A DNA stretch of 64,000 nucleotides from Bacteroidota bacterium. Lineage in GTDB: Bacteria; Bacteroidota; Bacteroidia; Chitinophagales; Chitinophagaceae. The DNA lies in NCBI GenBank assembly GCA_018266775.1, contig JAFDZS010000010.1, positions 245,983 to 309,982 on the forward strand. The letters run 5' to 3'. Under the pieces are notes generated by a model. The model was given only the letters and a program-made list of their open reading frames with translations. It was not told where the DNA came from and did not search any database. Made by a program: the position numbers and the translations under genes. Positions within the stretch are counted from its first letter, which is position 1, and every line of letters begins with the position of its first letter. This document shows, in pieces, positions 50,601 to 59,641 of this stretch.

Positions 50601-52729
50601 AAAGCATGCCCCCCTATGCCCCTGTTATCAAAAGGAGCATTACCACAAGGCTCTAACTGGTAACCACCAAAACCACCTGTTCCAAAATTAGACCCTCCAC
50701 CGCCTCCGCTATTATGCCCTTGCCCACCACCACCACCACAAGCAGGGCTGCCCTTACCGTAAAGAATATTTTGTGAAATAGTGGTTATACTTTCCCCTTT
50801 CTGGCTGGCCCGGTGATGTTGGGAGACAGGATAGGTATAATCATTCTCAAAACAATCCAGCGTGGAGTTTTGCGGGTTATAACCGCTACCACCGCTAAAC
50901 CCTTTTCCCGTAACATCTATATTGGCATTCAGTGTTATTGAATTTTGTACGTTGAATGCCAGCACTCCACCCTTGCTGCCATCCCACGGTGCGCAGGTTA
51001 GGGTACCGCTAATCGTGGCATCCTGTAAATAAGGAACTCTTACCAGTTGAACTTTACCCGCCGGAATATCATAACCCCGGGTTAGGTTATTGAGTAATTC
51101 AATACTGTTGCCGGATTTTGACTTTACATAGTTGAATTCATAATTGCCTGCATTTTTGTAATTGGTTATGGTACCAAATGACGCACTGTTGGAACTGTCA
51201 ATTACTGCGCCTTTCATTTGAATCAACAGTACAGTATCCCCTGCATTAAATGCAGAGGCATCTTCTACATTGATGATGTTTTTACATTGGTCAAAACCAA
51301 GTACGGGGGTGTAATTATTAATAATATTGGAAACAGGCGTATTAACCGGGCAACTATCTGCAATAAAATTGCAAACAGGATTTGTTGCATTAATAGTAGC
51401 GGAACCATTAAGCGTGCCATTAAATGCAGCATTACCCTGTTTGTTGATAAGATTATCGAAAGTATAATAACCTAATAAACCGGTTTGTGTGGTTGGGCTG
51501 GGTAACGAGGTATTCATATAGGCCTGTATCTGTGCCTGCGTGCGTGCTACATTCCAAATACGGACTTCATTGATGTAACCAATAAATTGTGTATTGACCA
51601 AAGCCAAATCATAGTACCCAATCCGGGTATTAAAGTTGTTTTGAAATAAATTACCAGTAGCATTTACCTGGCTCATCAAAAAACCGTTTCTGTAGAATTT
51701 TAAAACAGAGCCGTCGTAAACCATGGCAATATGATATGTCTTATTCAACTCTATAGAGCAAATGGACGGAGTTATAAAATAACCATTTGAGGTCGTAATT
51801 TCTGCACTATTGGGCCTTAATAAATAGTTTACATTAGATGGATCCTGATGCTTTGCAACTACATCACCAGCATATAGATTTCCTCCAGTATAAGGGGCAG
51901 TTCTGTTTATTGTAGCTTCAATGGTAAGCTGATTTCCTGAAACATCAAGATCACCTAAGTTTACTGCTGAATTTAACGAAGGAGTGTTCAACCAATTACC
52001 ACATGTCATTGGTCCGCAAGGGCTTTGCGATAAAGCTGTAATTTCTGCCTGGTTTAATACCCTGTTATAAATCCTGACCTCATCCATCTTGCCTTTATAA
52101 TAATCACCTGATGATTCACCCTTCTTACCCAATGCGATTTTAGACGCCGGTCCGTCCTGGATAATGAATTTGGTTTGCGTTAAATCCTGGTTCTCCAGTA
52201 TGCCATTTACATAAATTTTCCAAATACCATTCTTATAAGTGAACGTTAGGTTATACCAGCATTGATTGGTGCCCATTGTTGTTGTACCAATCAAAAAATT
52301 ATTTGAAGCCCAGCCGGTCATCATCTTATAACTCAAAGCATATATTCCATAATTCCAGTTGGATTGTAAAAAGTCAGGATTGGGGGGCGACTTTACCACA
52401 ATTGCCTGGGCCGGCCATGGGTTATTAAGGTCAGGTAAAACCCATACAGAAATTGACAGGGAGTCTTGCGGTTTGAAATCATAAAGGCTCGAAAAAGGTA
52501 ATTGGATATAAGAGCTGGAGCCATCAAAATAGTATGCTGAATTGGCATTGCCAAAACGGTCGGTTGTTAAGCTTACATTATTGGTAGTACCATTAATATT
52601 ATTGCCACTGGCATCATTTGCATTACCCGAAAATGGATAATAGGCAATCAGTCCATTGGTTAAATTAACCTGGGCACGGCAAAAAAACAAACTGGTAAAA
52701 AAAAGGCTGAACAGTAAAAGAGGTTTCAA
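47639..52729 (-). CDS. Giant type IX secretion cargo with LamG, glycine-rich and PKD regions
   Basis: This 1,696-residue surface protein begins with TTG; in-frame upstream codons give a stop before any ATG. Layout: signal peptide (LLLFSLFFTSLFFCRA-Q); two LamG domains (~20-240: GLIAYYPFSGNANDASG; ~245-460: IATINRTAPY-type block then RIGYYDLALVN); a region with VLLIQMKGAVIDSSN (~470-640); a glycine-rich block (~650-840, GGGGGQGHNSGGGGG); two PKD domains (~900-1090: WQWYFGDGGTATTQNTTHSY); a carbohydrate-binding-like region; four Ig/HYR-like repeats with TYSVTIIESVC-type strands; and a type B sorting domain (~1605-1696: FTPNGDGKNDCFG, WDGTYKGAPADPGNYVYYIK). It is probably a long adhesin or matrix protein. 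The neighbouring gene encodes a LamG paralogue. Confidence 0.85.
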   Translation of the reverse strand: MKPLLLFSLFFTSLFFCRAQVNLTNGLIAYYPFSGNANDASGNNINGTTNNVSLTTDRFGNANSAYYFDGSSSYIQLPFSSLYDFKPQDSLSISVWVLPDLNNPWPAQAIVVKSPPNPDFLQSNWNYGIYALSYKMMTGWASNNFLIGTTTMGTNQCWYNLTFTYKNGIWKIYVNGILENQDLTQTKFIIQDGPASKIALGKKGESSGDYYKGKMDEVRIYNRVLNQAEITALSQSPCGPMTCGNWLNTPSLNSAVNLGDLDVSGNQLTIEATINRTAPYTGGNLYAGDVVAKHQDPSNVNYLLRPNSAEITTSNGYFITPSICSIELNKTYHIAMVYDGSVLKFYRNGFLMSQVNATGNLFQNNFNTRIGYYDLALVNTQFIGYINEVRIWNVARTQAQIQAYMNTSLPSPTTQTGLLGYYTFDNLINKQGNAAFNGTLNGSATINATNPVCNFIADSCPVNTPVSNIINNYTPVLGFDQCKNIINVEDASAFNAGDTVLLIQMKGAVIDSSNSASFGTITNYKNAGNYEFNYVKSKSGNSIELLNNLTRGYDIPAGKVQLVRVPYLQDATISGTLTCAPWDGSKGGVLAFNVQNSITLNANIDVTGKGFSGGSGYNPQNSTLDCFENDYTYPVSQHHRASQKGESITTISQNILYGKGSPACGGGGGQGHNSGGGGGSNFGTGGFGGYQLEPCGNAPFDNRGIGGHALQLTTPLNRIFLGGGGGAGHSDNVGNLPSSGGTGGGIVIITANSIKANSFKIIADGNPGQACSIPPSSDCHDGMGGGGAGGSVLLNINSYQDNITIQNKGGAGANMIGSVPLGGRIGAGGGGGGGLLFINAPTLPSSVTNINTGGINGVLTTDNNNPWGTTPGQQGGTLFNLQLPVDQTPFKTNIDSVRFNFSTNACSSVNFNGLAYINSAAIATWQWYFGDGGTATTQNTTHSYVATGTFQVKLVVTDINGCKDSVIKPVTITAVAAFDFSYKQDVCNPLTVQFTGAGTPLTSPYWNFGDATVLTGNISPSHTYAAPGNYLVRYSVVTPGCNDTISKTISINYAQADIIFTPDTTICYGASKQLRAQPSVDFCWSPTTYLNNPNSYNPITTTPTNITYYYNALITGNNLITNGSFDAGNTGFTSQYNYAVNNTTEGEYFVGPSPSAWNASLSSCTDHTGASGNGNMMLVNGAPNANVGVWAQTVNVTPNTNYVFSAWIQALYPPNPAQLRFAINGVNIGTPINASLPTCTWTQFYTTWNSGAATTADISIVNQNIIVLGNDFALDDIVFAPVTIRRDSVTITVDTPAVQATGTATVCAGTPAQLNATGTSTYVWTPATGLSNSGIANPVATPASTTTYTVTGTTIHGCTAQSAVTVTVLPVPVITKSNDTSICKATSVQLFAGGGTSYIWSPAATLSNPNIANPVATPLTSPSKYYVTVINTAVNSCSSNDSVTVSFRPDPVFTVSAPQTTCQGTSPVLKASGGDQYLWTPAALVTDPFNANTFATANTTTTYSVTIIESVCHNTATLSTVVTVNPTPVVTASRSNDIDCSIEFANLSASGATQYTWSPAGSLNNSAIANPVARPTVTTQYIVQGFNSFGCSSSDSVVVAVTKLGESVYPVPNTFTPNGDGKNDCFGIKYWGIVDQIDFMIYNRYGERVFYTNVPYQCWDGTYKGAPADPGNYVYYIKAKTACGMVEKKGNIILAR

Positions 52730-52877
52730 ATGATGCAGGGTTTGGTGAATAAAATCTTATACCGGTTAGATGGTATAAGACGTAAAAATGCACAAACAAA
52801 TATACTCGTTTAATAGAAATATAAAAGAAAAAGGCAATAACTGTGCTGTTTTGCCTGATAACTGTGCAGAATGGGCA

Positions 52878-54053
52878 CTATTCCCTGAGCTTAAAACTTA
52901 CCGCACCATTAGTGGTTTTAGTACTGCTGATGTTGACTTCATACCTTTTGGTGCCATCATAAATAATCATCAGCGCAGTGTTAGGGGGAATACTGCCCAG
53001 GTTTTCTGCGTACATGATCAGCTGATTATTTCCGCCGGGATTAACTTTTAAGGTAAAACTGATCGGTTTGTCTGACAGCATTTGATGCGTAGTAACGATC
53101 TTATCATTATAGATTACCGTAACACTGTCCCCGTCTATTTCTCCATTGTCATACAGGGTAACGGTTACCGAGTCATGATCAACAATGATCTGTTTCAATA
53201 CATCATTATTTCTTTTCTCCAAAACAGGTTCTTTTAGTGTTTGCCCAAGTTGCGGTTTTGCAGGTGCGGTCACAACCGGAGTTACCGGTTTAACAATTAC
53301 AGGCGTATCTTTTTTAGGAGCAGTTTCGTTGCAAAGCGCCATAATTTCCTGCTGGTTCAGCGGACGATCATATATACGTACATCGTCAAGGTCAGCGTTT
53401 AGCCAAAAGGGAAATATCTGGTCGTTTGTCTTGCCCAATAATAAATCATTATTATTGGTGAAACTTTCTTTAAACCTTACGGCATATTGTAAGCGGCAAT
53501 CAACATACAGTCTTGCAGTAACACCGTCGTTGGTATACACAACCGAATACCATTGGTTTTTATTGATGTAAGGTTGATAAGGCGTTAACGTAGTTCCGGT
53601 ACCACGGAAATTTAAATGCATGGAGTCCTGTAACGGATCTCCACTGCAGCCCTTACTATTGGTGAATAAAGCATCGTCGTAACGTAAGGCATAATTCCCG
53701 GGGTAATAATCCGCGGTGCCTTTTAAAATAATGGAATTGGCATGGCAGATACCGTAATAAAAACCGGTGGGCCTTACCCAGGCTGATAAAGTGATCTGGC
53801 TGCCAAAATTTAATGAGCGGCTGTTGGGAATAAGGATATAATTATCAATGCCGTTAAAATGAACTGCACCATTGGCATTGCCAAAACGGTCTGCGGTAAA
53901 TTGAGTGTTGTTGAAAGTTGGATTGTTGTTGTTGCCACTTACATCATTTGCCGAACCTTCAAATGTGTAATGAGCTTTCAGGCCCCGGTCGAGGTTCACC
54001 TGTGCAAAAGCGGGCAATGTAATGCATGTAAATACTATGATTAATATTTTCAT
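52878..54053 (-). CDS. Secreted LamG-domain protein, paralogue of the adjacent giant cargo
   Basis: This 391-residue protein has a signal peptide (MKILIIVFTCITLPAFA-Q); the ATG at 54053 was preferred to the Met three codons earlier. Residues ~18-230 are a LamG domain (HYTFEGSANDVSGNNNNPTF, GSQITLSAWVRP, QWYSVVYTNDGVTARLYVD, LLLGKTNDQIFPFWLNADLD, DDVRIYDRPLNQQEIMALC). A Thr/Pro/Lys linker follows, then a C-terminal domain with VTVTLYDNGEIDGDSVTVIY, GGNNQLIMYAENLGSIPPNT and YEVNISSTKTTNGAVSF. That C-terminal domain is shared by Bacteroidota secreted proteins but is not a T9SS sorting domain. The LamG parts of this protein and the giant one share opening phrases such as ADRFGNANGAVHFNG, so one probably arose from the other. 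Confidence 0.82.
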   Translation of the reverse strand: MKILIIVFTCITLPAFAQVNLDRGLKAHYTFEGSANDVSGNNNNPTFNNTQFTADRFGNANGAVHFNGIDNYILIPNSRSLNFGSQITLSAWVRPTGFYYGICHANSIILKGTADYYPGNYALRYDDALFTNSKGCSGDPLQDSMHLNFRGTGTTLTPYQPYINKNQWYSVVYTNDGVTARLYVDCRLQYAVRFKESFTNNNDLLLGKTNDQIFPFWLNADLDDVRIYDRPLNQQEIMALCNETAPKKDTPVIVKPVTPVVTAPAKPQLGQTLKEPVLEKRNNDVLKQIIVDHDSVTVTLYDNGEIDGDSVTVIYNDKIVTTHQMLSDKPISFTLKVNPGGNNQLIMYAENLGSIPPNTALMIIYDGTKRYEVNISSTKTTNGAVSFKLRE

Positions 54054-54065
54054 TCTCAGCAATGG

Positions 54066-55400
54066 TTACATTCCGGTATAATTTTCCGGTGTGATGGATT
54101 TCAGTTCTTTTTTTAGCGCCGCAGAAATTTTTAATCCTTCAATAAATTGATGAATAGATTTCCTGGTAATAGCGGCGTTCCCTCTCGTCAAATCTTTTAA
54201 GGCTTCATAAGGATTCGGGTATTGTTCCCTTCTTAAAACAGTCTGAATCGCTTCTGCCACAACAGCCCAGTTGTTCTCTAAGTCTTCTTTAAGTTTGCTT
54301 TCATTCAGCACCAGTTTACCCAAACCTTTTTCAATGGATTTTATTGCGAGCATGGTATGCGCCATCGGCACACCTATATTCCTTAAAACGGTACTGTCGG
54401 TGAGGTCACGCTGCAGGCGGGATACCGGAAGTTTTGCAGCCAGGAATTCCAGCATTGCATTGGCCATGCCCAGGTTGCCTTCCGCATTCTCAAAATCAAT
54501 AGGGTTTACTTTATGCGGCATCGCACTGCTGCCCACTTCACCTTTTACTGTTTTTTGTTTGAAATAATCCATGCTGATATAACTCCATATATCACGGCAC
54601 AGATCGATGAATATCGTGTTGATCCTTTTGATGGCATCAAAATGCGCTGCGAGTACATCGTAATGTTCAATCTGGGTAGTGTACTGTTGTCTTTGCAAAC
54701 CCAGTTTGGTTTCTGTAAAATCGTTGGCAAATTTCACCCAGTTGTATTTGGGAAAGGCAATATGATGCGCATTGAAATTGCCGGTAGCGCCACCAAATTT
54801 TGCTGTGAATGGAATATAGCTGAATAACTGAACCTGGTTCTCTATCCTTTCAGCAAAAACCATTAATTCTTTACCCAATTTGGTAGGGGACGCAGGTTGG
54901 CCGTGCGTACGGGCCAGCATGGATACACCTTTAAACGCCACAGCCAGTTTACCAATAGCCGTTTGAAGGTTCAGTATTGCGGGCAGGTATTCCTGTTCAA
55001 TACTGTTTTTCCAAAGCATGGGTATTGCGGTATTATTAATATCCTGCGATGTTAAACCGAAATGTACCCACTCTTTTAAATGTGCCGCATTGCATTCATC
55101 CAACTTCGATTTTAAAAAATATTCCACCGCTTTTACATCATGGTTCGTTACTGATTCAGTCTTTTTGATAACAGCTGCGTCTTCAACTGAAAAATGGTCT
55201 ACAATATCAAGCATTTGTTTTTTTAAAACCGCAGGGGCTTTAAAAAATTTTTTCTCTGCCAGGAAAAGAAAATATTCCACCTCAACCCAAACCCTGTATT
55301 TAATAAGCGCATATTCGCTGAAATATTCATCCAGGTGCTGAACTTGTTTACGGTAGCGGCCGTCGATGGGGGATATGGCAGTGAGTTGGGATAAATCCAT
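54066..55400 (-). CDS. purB: Adenylosuccinate lyase
   Basis: PurB splits SAICAR and adenylosuccinate in purine synthesis, releasing fumarate. It is 444 residues, as usual, all cytoplasmic. Visible blocks are AISPIDGRYR at the N-terminus, the substrate-loop histidine ARTHGQPASPTKLGKELMVF (note H in THGQ), the superfamily signature GSSAMPHKVNPIDFENAEGN with the catalytic serine, and DLTDSTVLRNIGVP. The ATG at 55400 was chosen because the frame's upstream ATG adds eight residues without family support. It is divergent from mqnA with 35 bases between start codons. Confidence 0.95.
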   Translation of the reverse strand: MDLSQLTAISPIDGRYRKQVQHLDEYFSEYALIKYRVWVEVEYFLFLAEKKFFKAPAVLKKQMLDIVDHFSVEDAAVIKKTESVTNHDVKAVEYFLKSKLDECNAAHLKEWVHFGLTSQDINNTAIPMLWKNSIEQEYLPAILNLQTAIGKLAVAFKGVSMLARTHGQPASPTKLGKELMVFAERIENQVQLFSYIPFTAKFGGATGNFNAHHIAFPKYNWVKFANDFTETKLGLQRQQYTTQIEHYDVLAAHFDAIKRINTIFIDLCRDIWSYISMDYFKQKTVKGEVGSSAMPHKVNPIDFENAEGNLGMANAMLEFLAAKLPVSRLQRDLTDSTVLRNIGVPMAHTMLAIKSIEKGLGKLVLNESKLKEDLENNWAVVAEAIQTVLRREQYPNPYEALKDLTRGNAAITRKSIHQFIEGLKISAALKKELKSITPENYTGM

Positions 55401-55435
55401 GTTGATACTGTAAATTTGCAGCAAAAATAAAGGAA

Positions 55436-56173
55436 TTGATACAGAAGATTAAGGTGGGGGCAGTAAGTTATTTAAATACCAGGCCCCTGATATACGGTTT
55501 TGAGCAAGGAATGATGCAGGGAGAGATTGATCTTGTTTTTGATTTTCCGGCTAATATAGCCCGCCAGTTATTAAATGATGAAATAGATATTGGCCTGGTA
55601 CCGGTGGCAGTATTACCCCTGATGAAAGAATATCACATCATCGGCGATTGCTGCATTGGTTGTGATGGGCCTGTAGCCAGTGTTTGCCTGTTCAGTGATG
55701 TGCCCCTGCAGGAAATTAAAACCGTTTTGCTCGATTACCAGAGTCGCACCTCTGTGGCGTTGTTAAAGATTTTGTTGAAAGAACACTGGAAAATTAAACC
55801 TGCATTGATATCAGCTGAAAAGGGATTTGAAGCGGCAATCAGTGGTACCACTGCAGGCCTTGTAATAGGTGACAGGGCTTTCCGTCAAATTCCCATTTCC
55901 AAATATCATTTCGATTTGGGGCAGGGTTGGAAGGAAATGACAGGATTACCTTTTGTGTTTGCTGCGTGGGTGGCGAATAAGCCCTTGCCTGAATCATTTT
56001 CTCAGTCATTCAACCAGGCAACAAAAATGGGTATTGATCATGTTGTTCAAATTGCTGAAAAATTACATTATCAAGAATACGATCTTCTTAAATATTATAC
56101 ACAAAACATAAATTATCTTCTTGATCACCAGAAAAGAAAAGCATTGCAACTTTTTTTACAAAAGATCAGTTGA
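55436..56173 (+). CDS. mqnA: Chorismate dehydratase MqnA (futalosine menaquinone pathway)
   Basis: MqnA dehydrates chorismate to 3-enolpyruvylbenzoate, the first step of the futalosine route to menaquinone. At 245 residues it has the periplasmic-binding-protein-like fold with VGAVSYLNTRPLIYGF, LVFDFPANIARQLLNDEIDI and GLVPVAVLPL. Other blocks are CCIGCDGPVASVCLFSDVPL and LLDYQSRTSVALLKILLKE. The start codon is TTG at 55436, 5 bases after AAAGGA; no ATG lies near a plausible N-terminus. Its 3' end overlaps that of the convergent flippase gene by 18 bases. Other mqn genes are not in the window. Confidence 0.92.
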   Translation: MIQKIKVGAVSYLNTRPLIYGFEQGMMQGEIDLVFDFPANIARQLLNDEIDIGLVPVAVLPLMKEYHIIGDCCIGCDGPVASVCLFSDVPLQEIKTVLLDYQSRTSVALLKILLKEHWKIKPALISAEKGFEAAISGTTAGLVIGDRAFRQIPISKYHFDLGQGWKEMTGLPFVFAAWVANKPLPESFSQSFNQATKMGIDHVVQIAEKLHYQEYDLLKYYTQNINYLLDHQKRKALQLFLQKIS

Positions 56174-57676
56174 TTTTTTTTCGGTCCATTTTCTCCAGCG
56201 CATCATAAGCGTATTCAGAACAGGCTTAAGGTCCGGAGTAATATCCCTCATATAAACGAGTATTATGAACAGCAGTGAAAATGAAACTGTTCTGATAACT
56301 AAGCCCGGCAAACCTGCTATAGAATGCAACAGAAAAAAAATAATTAAATAACAGCAAACAGAGATAATAATAACCTCTGCTGTTTTTGAGGAGAACGGTT
56401 GCATTTTGAACCGCTTCAGCAGAAACATATACCGTATAAAGTTATAAACAGTGAATGAAACAATATTGGCAAGAGCGGGACCAATGATGCCATATTTGAC
56501 TGTAAGGAAATAACTGAGCGGTATGATTAATGTTGTTAGTAAAATACTCGTCCAGAATTCAAACCGCCAATAGGAGCTGGTGCCAATGATTTGTGCATTT
56601 ACACCAGTTCCCATTTCAATAATTGTAACCATACCCAATAAAAAGAAAACCCATTTTCCTTCAAGGTATTCCGGATTAATATTAAAATATGTCAGGCCTT
56701 GCGTAAAATTCAGCCAAATACAAAAAAATGCAAATAAAGCAAAAGTGAGCAGGTTGATTGATGAACGCTTATAGATACTGCTGATCTGATCATAATTTTT
56801 TTGTTTCCATGCTATAGACAACATCGGAGTGGTTATAGATATCACACTTCTCATTGGTACCTGCAGTACAGAAACCATATAAGATGCAAGACCAAAAATG
56901 GCCACTTTCCCAAGGCGTATTTTGGAGGCCAGCACAAACGCATCTATCGTTTGCCGCAGCATGCCCACTACAATTACAATAAGCGTAAGACTCATCATTA
57001 CAAAAATCTTTTTTCTGAATTTCTGAGTCACTCTCGATATTTTGAAACTTAGCCAAATTTTATCCTGGGAATAAAGATTGATAAATAATACCACCGTAAT
57101 TACAGCATACTGAAATGCAAAAAGTTTAATGAAGATGTCGAAACTGACAAAGCCAAGCAATTTCAAAATAATGATAACAGAAGTATAAAGCCTTAATACG
57201 GTTTCTTTTAGAATACTTGTAAAAGGCCCTTTGTGAAAGCCATAGGCGTAAGCTTCCAGTACCTGGTAACTGAGTACAAAGAAAGTCATGGGCAATACCC
57301 AATAAAAGTATTTTACCAGTAATATGGAGTTGGTGCTGAATTTTCTTACAATCAAAGGTTCCAGCAACCAGGCTCCAAATGCGGTTAACACAAAGCCAAT
57401 GATTGATATGATTGCTGCAATTCCAAGTATATCATTTTTTTTAGGAGGCAGGTTATCCGAATAATAGGGAAAAAATTTCAGGATATAAGAGGTTACGCCC
57501 AGTGTGGAAAAAGCAAATAACAATAATGAGGTATCAGTCATGGATCTTGTCAGTCCATTTTCATCTGTTGTGAACCATGTTTTGTGCGACAGAAAAAAAG
57601 TGTTTACCGCACCCAGGACAAATCCACCGTAAATCCAGAGGGAGGTTTTGAGACTGTTTTTTCTGATGGCAGACAT
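56156..57676 (-). CDS. Polysaccharide/lipid flippase, MATE-like (Wzx type)
   Basis: This 506-residue inner-membrane protein has about 14 hydrophobic helices, starting at ~12-31 and ending with the last two after ~440 (VIIISVCCYLIIFFLL; RTVSFSLLFIILVYM). The order and loop lengths fit the PST/Wzx branch of the MOP flippases, which move lipid-linked oligosaccharides across the membrane. A basic cytoplasmic tail (MRWRKWTEKKS) ends it. It is the downstream gene of the surface-glycan group with a GT4, two methyltransferases and, on the other strand, two GT2 enzymes. Confidence 0.85.
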   Translation of the reverse strand: MSAIRKNSLKTSLWIYGGFVLGAVNTFFLSHKTWFTTDENGLTRSMTDTSLLLFAFSTLGVTSYILKFFPYYSDNLPPKKNDILGIAAIISIIGFVLTAFGAWLLEPLIVRKFSTNSILLVKYFYWVLPMTFFVLSYQVLEAYAYGFHKGPFTSILKETVLRLYTSVIIILKLLGFVSFDIFIKLFAFQYAVITVVLFINLYSQDKIWLSFKISRVTQKFRKKIFVMMSLTLIVIVVGMLRQTIDAFVLASKIRLGKVAIFGLASYMVSVLQVPMRSVISITTPMLSIAWKQKNYDQISSIYKRSSINLLTFALFAFFCIWLNFTQGLTYFNINPEYLEGKWVFFLLGMVTIIEMGTGVNAQIIGTSSYWRFEFWTSILLTTLIIPLSYFLTVKYGIIGPALANIVSFTVYNFIRYMFLLKRFKMQPFSSKTAEVIIISVCCYLIIFFLLHSIAGLPGLVIRTVSFSLLFIILVYMRDITPDLKPVLNTLMMRWRKWTEKKSTDLL

Positions 57677-57750
57677 TAATAAAAATGGGTTCCTTAACTG
57701 ATAAATATGATATTATAAAAGTACATTAATTGCGGCAATGTGCGCAGCAA

Positions 57751-58911
57751 TTATGATATGGCCTGCAGTGCATCAAAAAATTGAGTCAGCACCAGTATTT
57801 CATTATTATGCTTTTCATCCAGTTTTACTTTGGCGTTTTTACCTTTTTCCTGTAAACTTTTTTTGTTGCCCGATAATTGAATGATTAAATCTGCTGCTGC
57901 TGCCGGTGAAAAATCATTGATTATCCAGCCGGCATCACTTTCCACAAATTCAACTATACCACCGGAATTTTTAAAAACAACAGCGGGTAAATAATGTCCT
58001 GCCGCCTCCAGGACTACCAGGGGATAAGGGTCTTCCCGGGAAGAAAGAAACAATAAGCCGAAATGCTGGTATGCTTCTTCAACTACTTCCGGTGCCACCG
58101 CTCCGGTAAAAAATAGTTTATTTTCCAGTTGGTATTTTTTTACTTTTTGCTCCAGCTCCATGCGTATGGATTCATTCTCGAAGCCACCCACCCAATAAAA
58201 GCTGATATTGTTTGCCCGTTCGCAAACGGCTTTTGCTGTTTCAATAAATATATCTGTTCCTTTTCTTAACGATGCCGTACCCACGCCACACACTGTAAAA
58301 ATGGTATCGGGCATATTCAAATTCAGCCGGTTTGCCACCGTATTACCGGCATACCTGTTTACCGGAATATAATAATTCAATGCTTTTAATTTTGGGGCCT
58401 GCACCTGGTATTCAGATTCGAGTACTTTCTTTACTGTATTGCCCGGGTAAAGAAACAGCGAAGCATCTTTTTTCAGTAAATGGATACCCTTGTTAAAATT
58501 GCTGTAGTGTTCAATTACATTTTTGAGCTCATGAATATATACAAGCATAGGTTTCCGTAACCAACGCAACTGGTGAAGGACAGCTGATGTGACAACGGTA
58601 TTACCAAAAATAACATCACATTGCACAGCTTTCAAAAACATTCTTACAACCTTGAATTTATGAAAAAGAAATGCTTTAAACCAGGAGAAGTTTTTGGGCA
58701 TCACAGAATACCCTGTAGGTTTTAATACAATGCACGAAGCGATTTTTTTAAAAGCATTTTCCAGGGGGCCCCCTCTCAAAATAATTATTGAAAAAGAAAT
58801 GCCTTGTTCTTTTTGTAATAATTTCAGGAGATTCAGTAACAGTATGGGGGCGCCTGTAAATGACGCCTCGTGCACAATAAAAAGAACATTTCTTTTTGCA
58901 GGTGTCAGCAT
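57751..58911 (-). CDS. Family 4 glycosyltransferase
   Basis: This 386-residue GT-B enzyme transfers a sugar from an activated donor to a growing glycan at the cytoplasmic face. The N-terminal domain opens RNVLFIVHEASFTGAPILLL. The C-terminal domain has FTVCGVGTASLRKGTDIFIE (donor-domain start), FYWVGGFENE, LFFTGAVAPEVVEEAYQHF and the EX7E-type segment LFLSSREDPYPLVVLEAAGH. It overlaps the upstream methyltransferase gene by 7 bases, so the two are co-translated. The sugar cannot be named. Confidence 0.9.
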   Translation of the reverse strand: MLTPAKRNVLFIVHEASFTGAPILLLNLLKLLQKEQGISFSIIILRGGPLENAFKKIASCIVLKPTGYSVMPKNFSWFKAFLFHKFKVVRMFLKAVQCDVIFGNTVVTSAVLHQLRWLRKPMLVYIHELKNVIEHYSNFNKGIHLLKKDASLFLYPGNTVKKVLESEYQVQAPKLKALNYYIPVNRYAGNTVANRLNLNMPDTIFTVCGVGTASLRKGTDIFIETAKAVCERANNISFYWVGGFENESIRMELEQKVKKYQLENKLFFTGAVAPEVVEEAYQHFGLLFLSSREDPYPLVVLEAAGHYLPAVVFKNSGGIVEFVESDAGWIINDFSPAAAADLIIQLSGNKKSLQEKGKNAKVKLDEKHNNEILVLTQFFDALQAIS

Positions 58912-59627
58912 TTCTTAAAAACAATAACGTTGTTGAGATACATTTGTTTACTGTTGCCTGCCAGTTTGCTGAACAGCCGTCCCAACAGATTAGGGATGGC
59001 AACAAACAGCAGAAGAAAAATGTGTTTTACAAGAAAAATTCGATTCAGCTTTTTGTAAAACTTATCATAGAAAAAAACTATGTTCAGCTGGAATAACACT
59101 TCGGCAAAATTTCCGGTTTTTTCAATAACTATTTTTTCAAATCCACTTTTTGTGAGGATATCTTCAAGCGCAAAAACTGTATAGCGGGCATAATCATTGG
59201 GGATTTCATGTTCTTTCCATACAAACGGGCAGGTGGCCAATAAAACTCCGTCTTTCTTCATTACCCTGTGAATTTCTTTTAATACTTCAGGTAAATTAAA
59301 AATATGTTCAAATACTTCACTGGATATTACACCATCAAATCTTTCATCCGGCAATGGAATAGTTCTGCCGTTATAATAAATGTCTATTTGCTCATTCTCA
59401 TGCGGGTGGCCTTCATTCATGAAATCAACACCAATGTACTCCGATGCATGAATAAGTTTACGGTAAGGTTTTGAGCCACAACCAAAGTCCATTACGCTGC
59501 CCTTCAGGTAAATCGAATTTTTACTAATGGCTTTGAGTAACCCTCTTCTGATAAAGTAATAAGGATGAAAAATTGATGGACGAAAGTCAGGTGATATTTT
59601 GCCGGCTATTTTCAATTCTTCTTTCAT
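58905..59627 (-). CDS. Class I SAM-dependent methyltransferase of the glycan locus
   Basis: This 240-residue enzyme has the methyltransferase core GSVMDFGCGSKPYRKLIHAS (motif I), EYIGVDFMNEGHPHENEQID, then FDGVISSEVFEHIFNLPEVL and IHRVMKKDGVLLATCPFVW. A C-terminal helix pair ending FFYDKFYKKLNRIFL and LLLFVAIPNLLGRLF could sit in the membrane. It overlaps the following GT4 gene by 7 bases. Modification of a sugar or lipid-linked glycan is likely, by context. Confidence 0.82.
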   Translation of the reverse strand: MKEELKIAGKISPDFRPSIFHPYYFIRRGLLKAISKNSIYLKGSVMDFGCGSKPYRKLIHASEYIGVDFMNEGHPHENEQIDIYYNGRTIPLPDERFDGVISSEVFEHIFNLPEVLKEIHRVMKKDGVLLATCPFVWKEHEIPNDYARYTVFALEDILTKSGFEKIVIEKTGNFAEVLFQLNIVFFYDKFYKKLNRIFLVKHIFLLLFVAIPNLLGRLFSKLAGNSKQMYLNNVIVFKKC

Positions 59628-59641
59628 GTTTTAAATATTAA

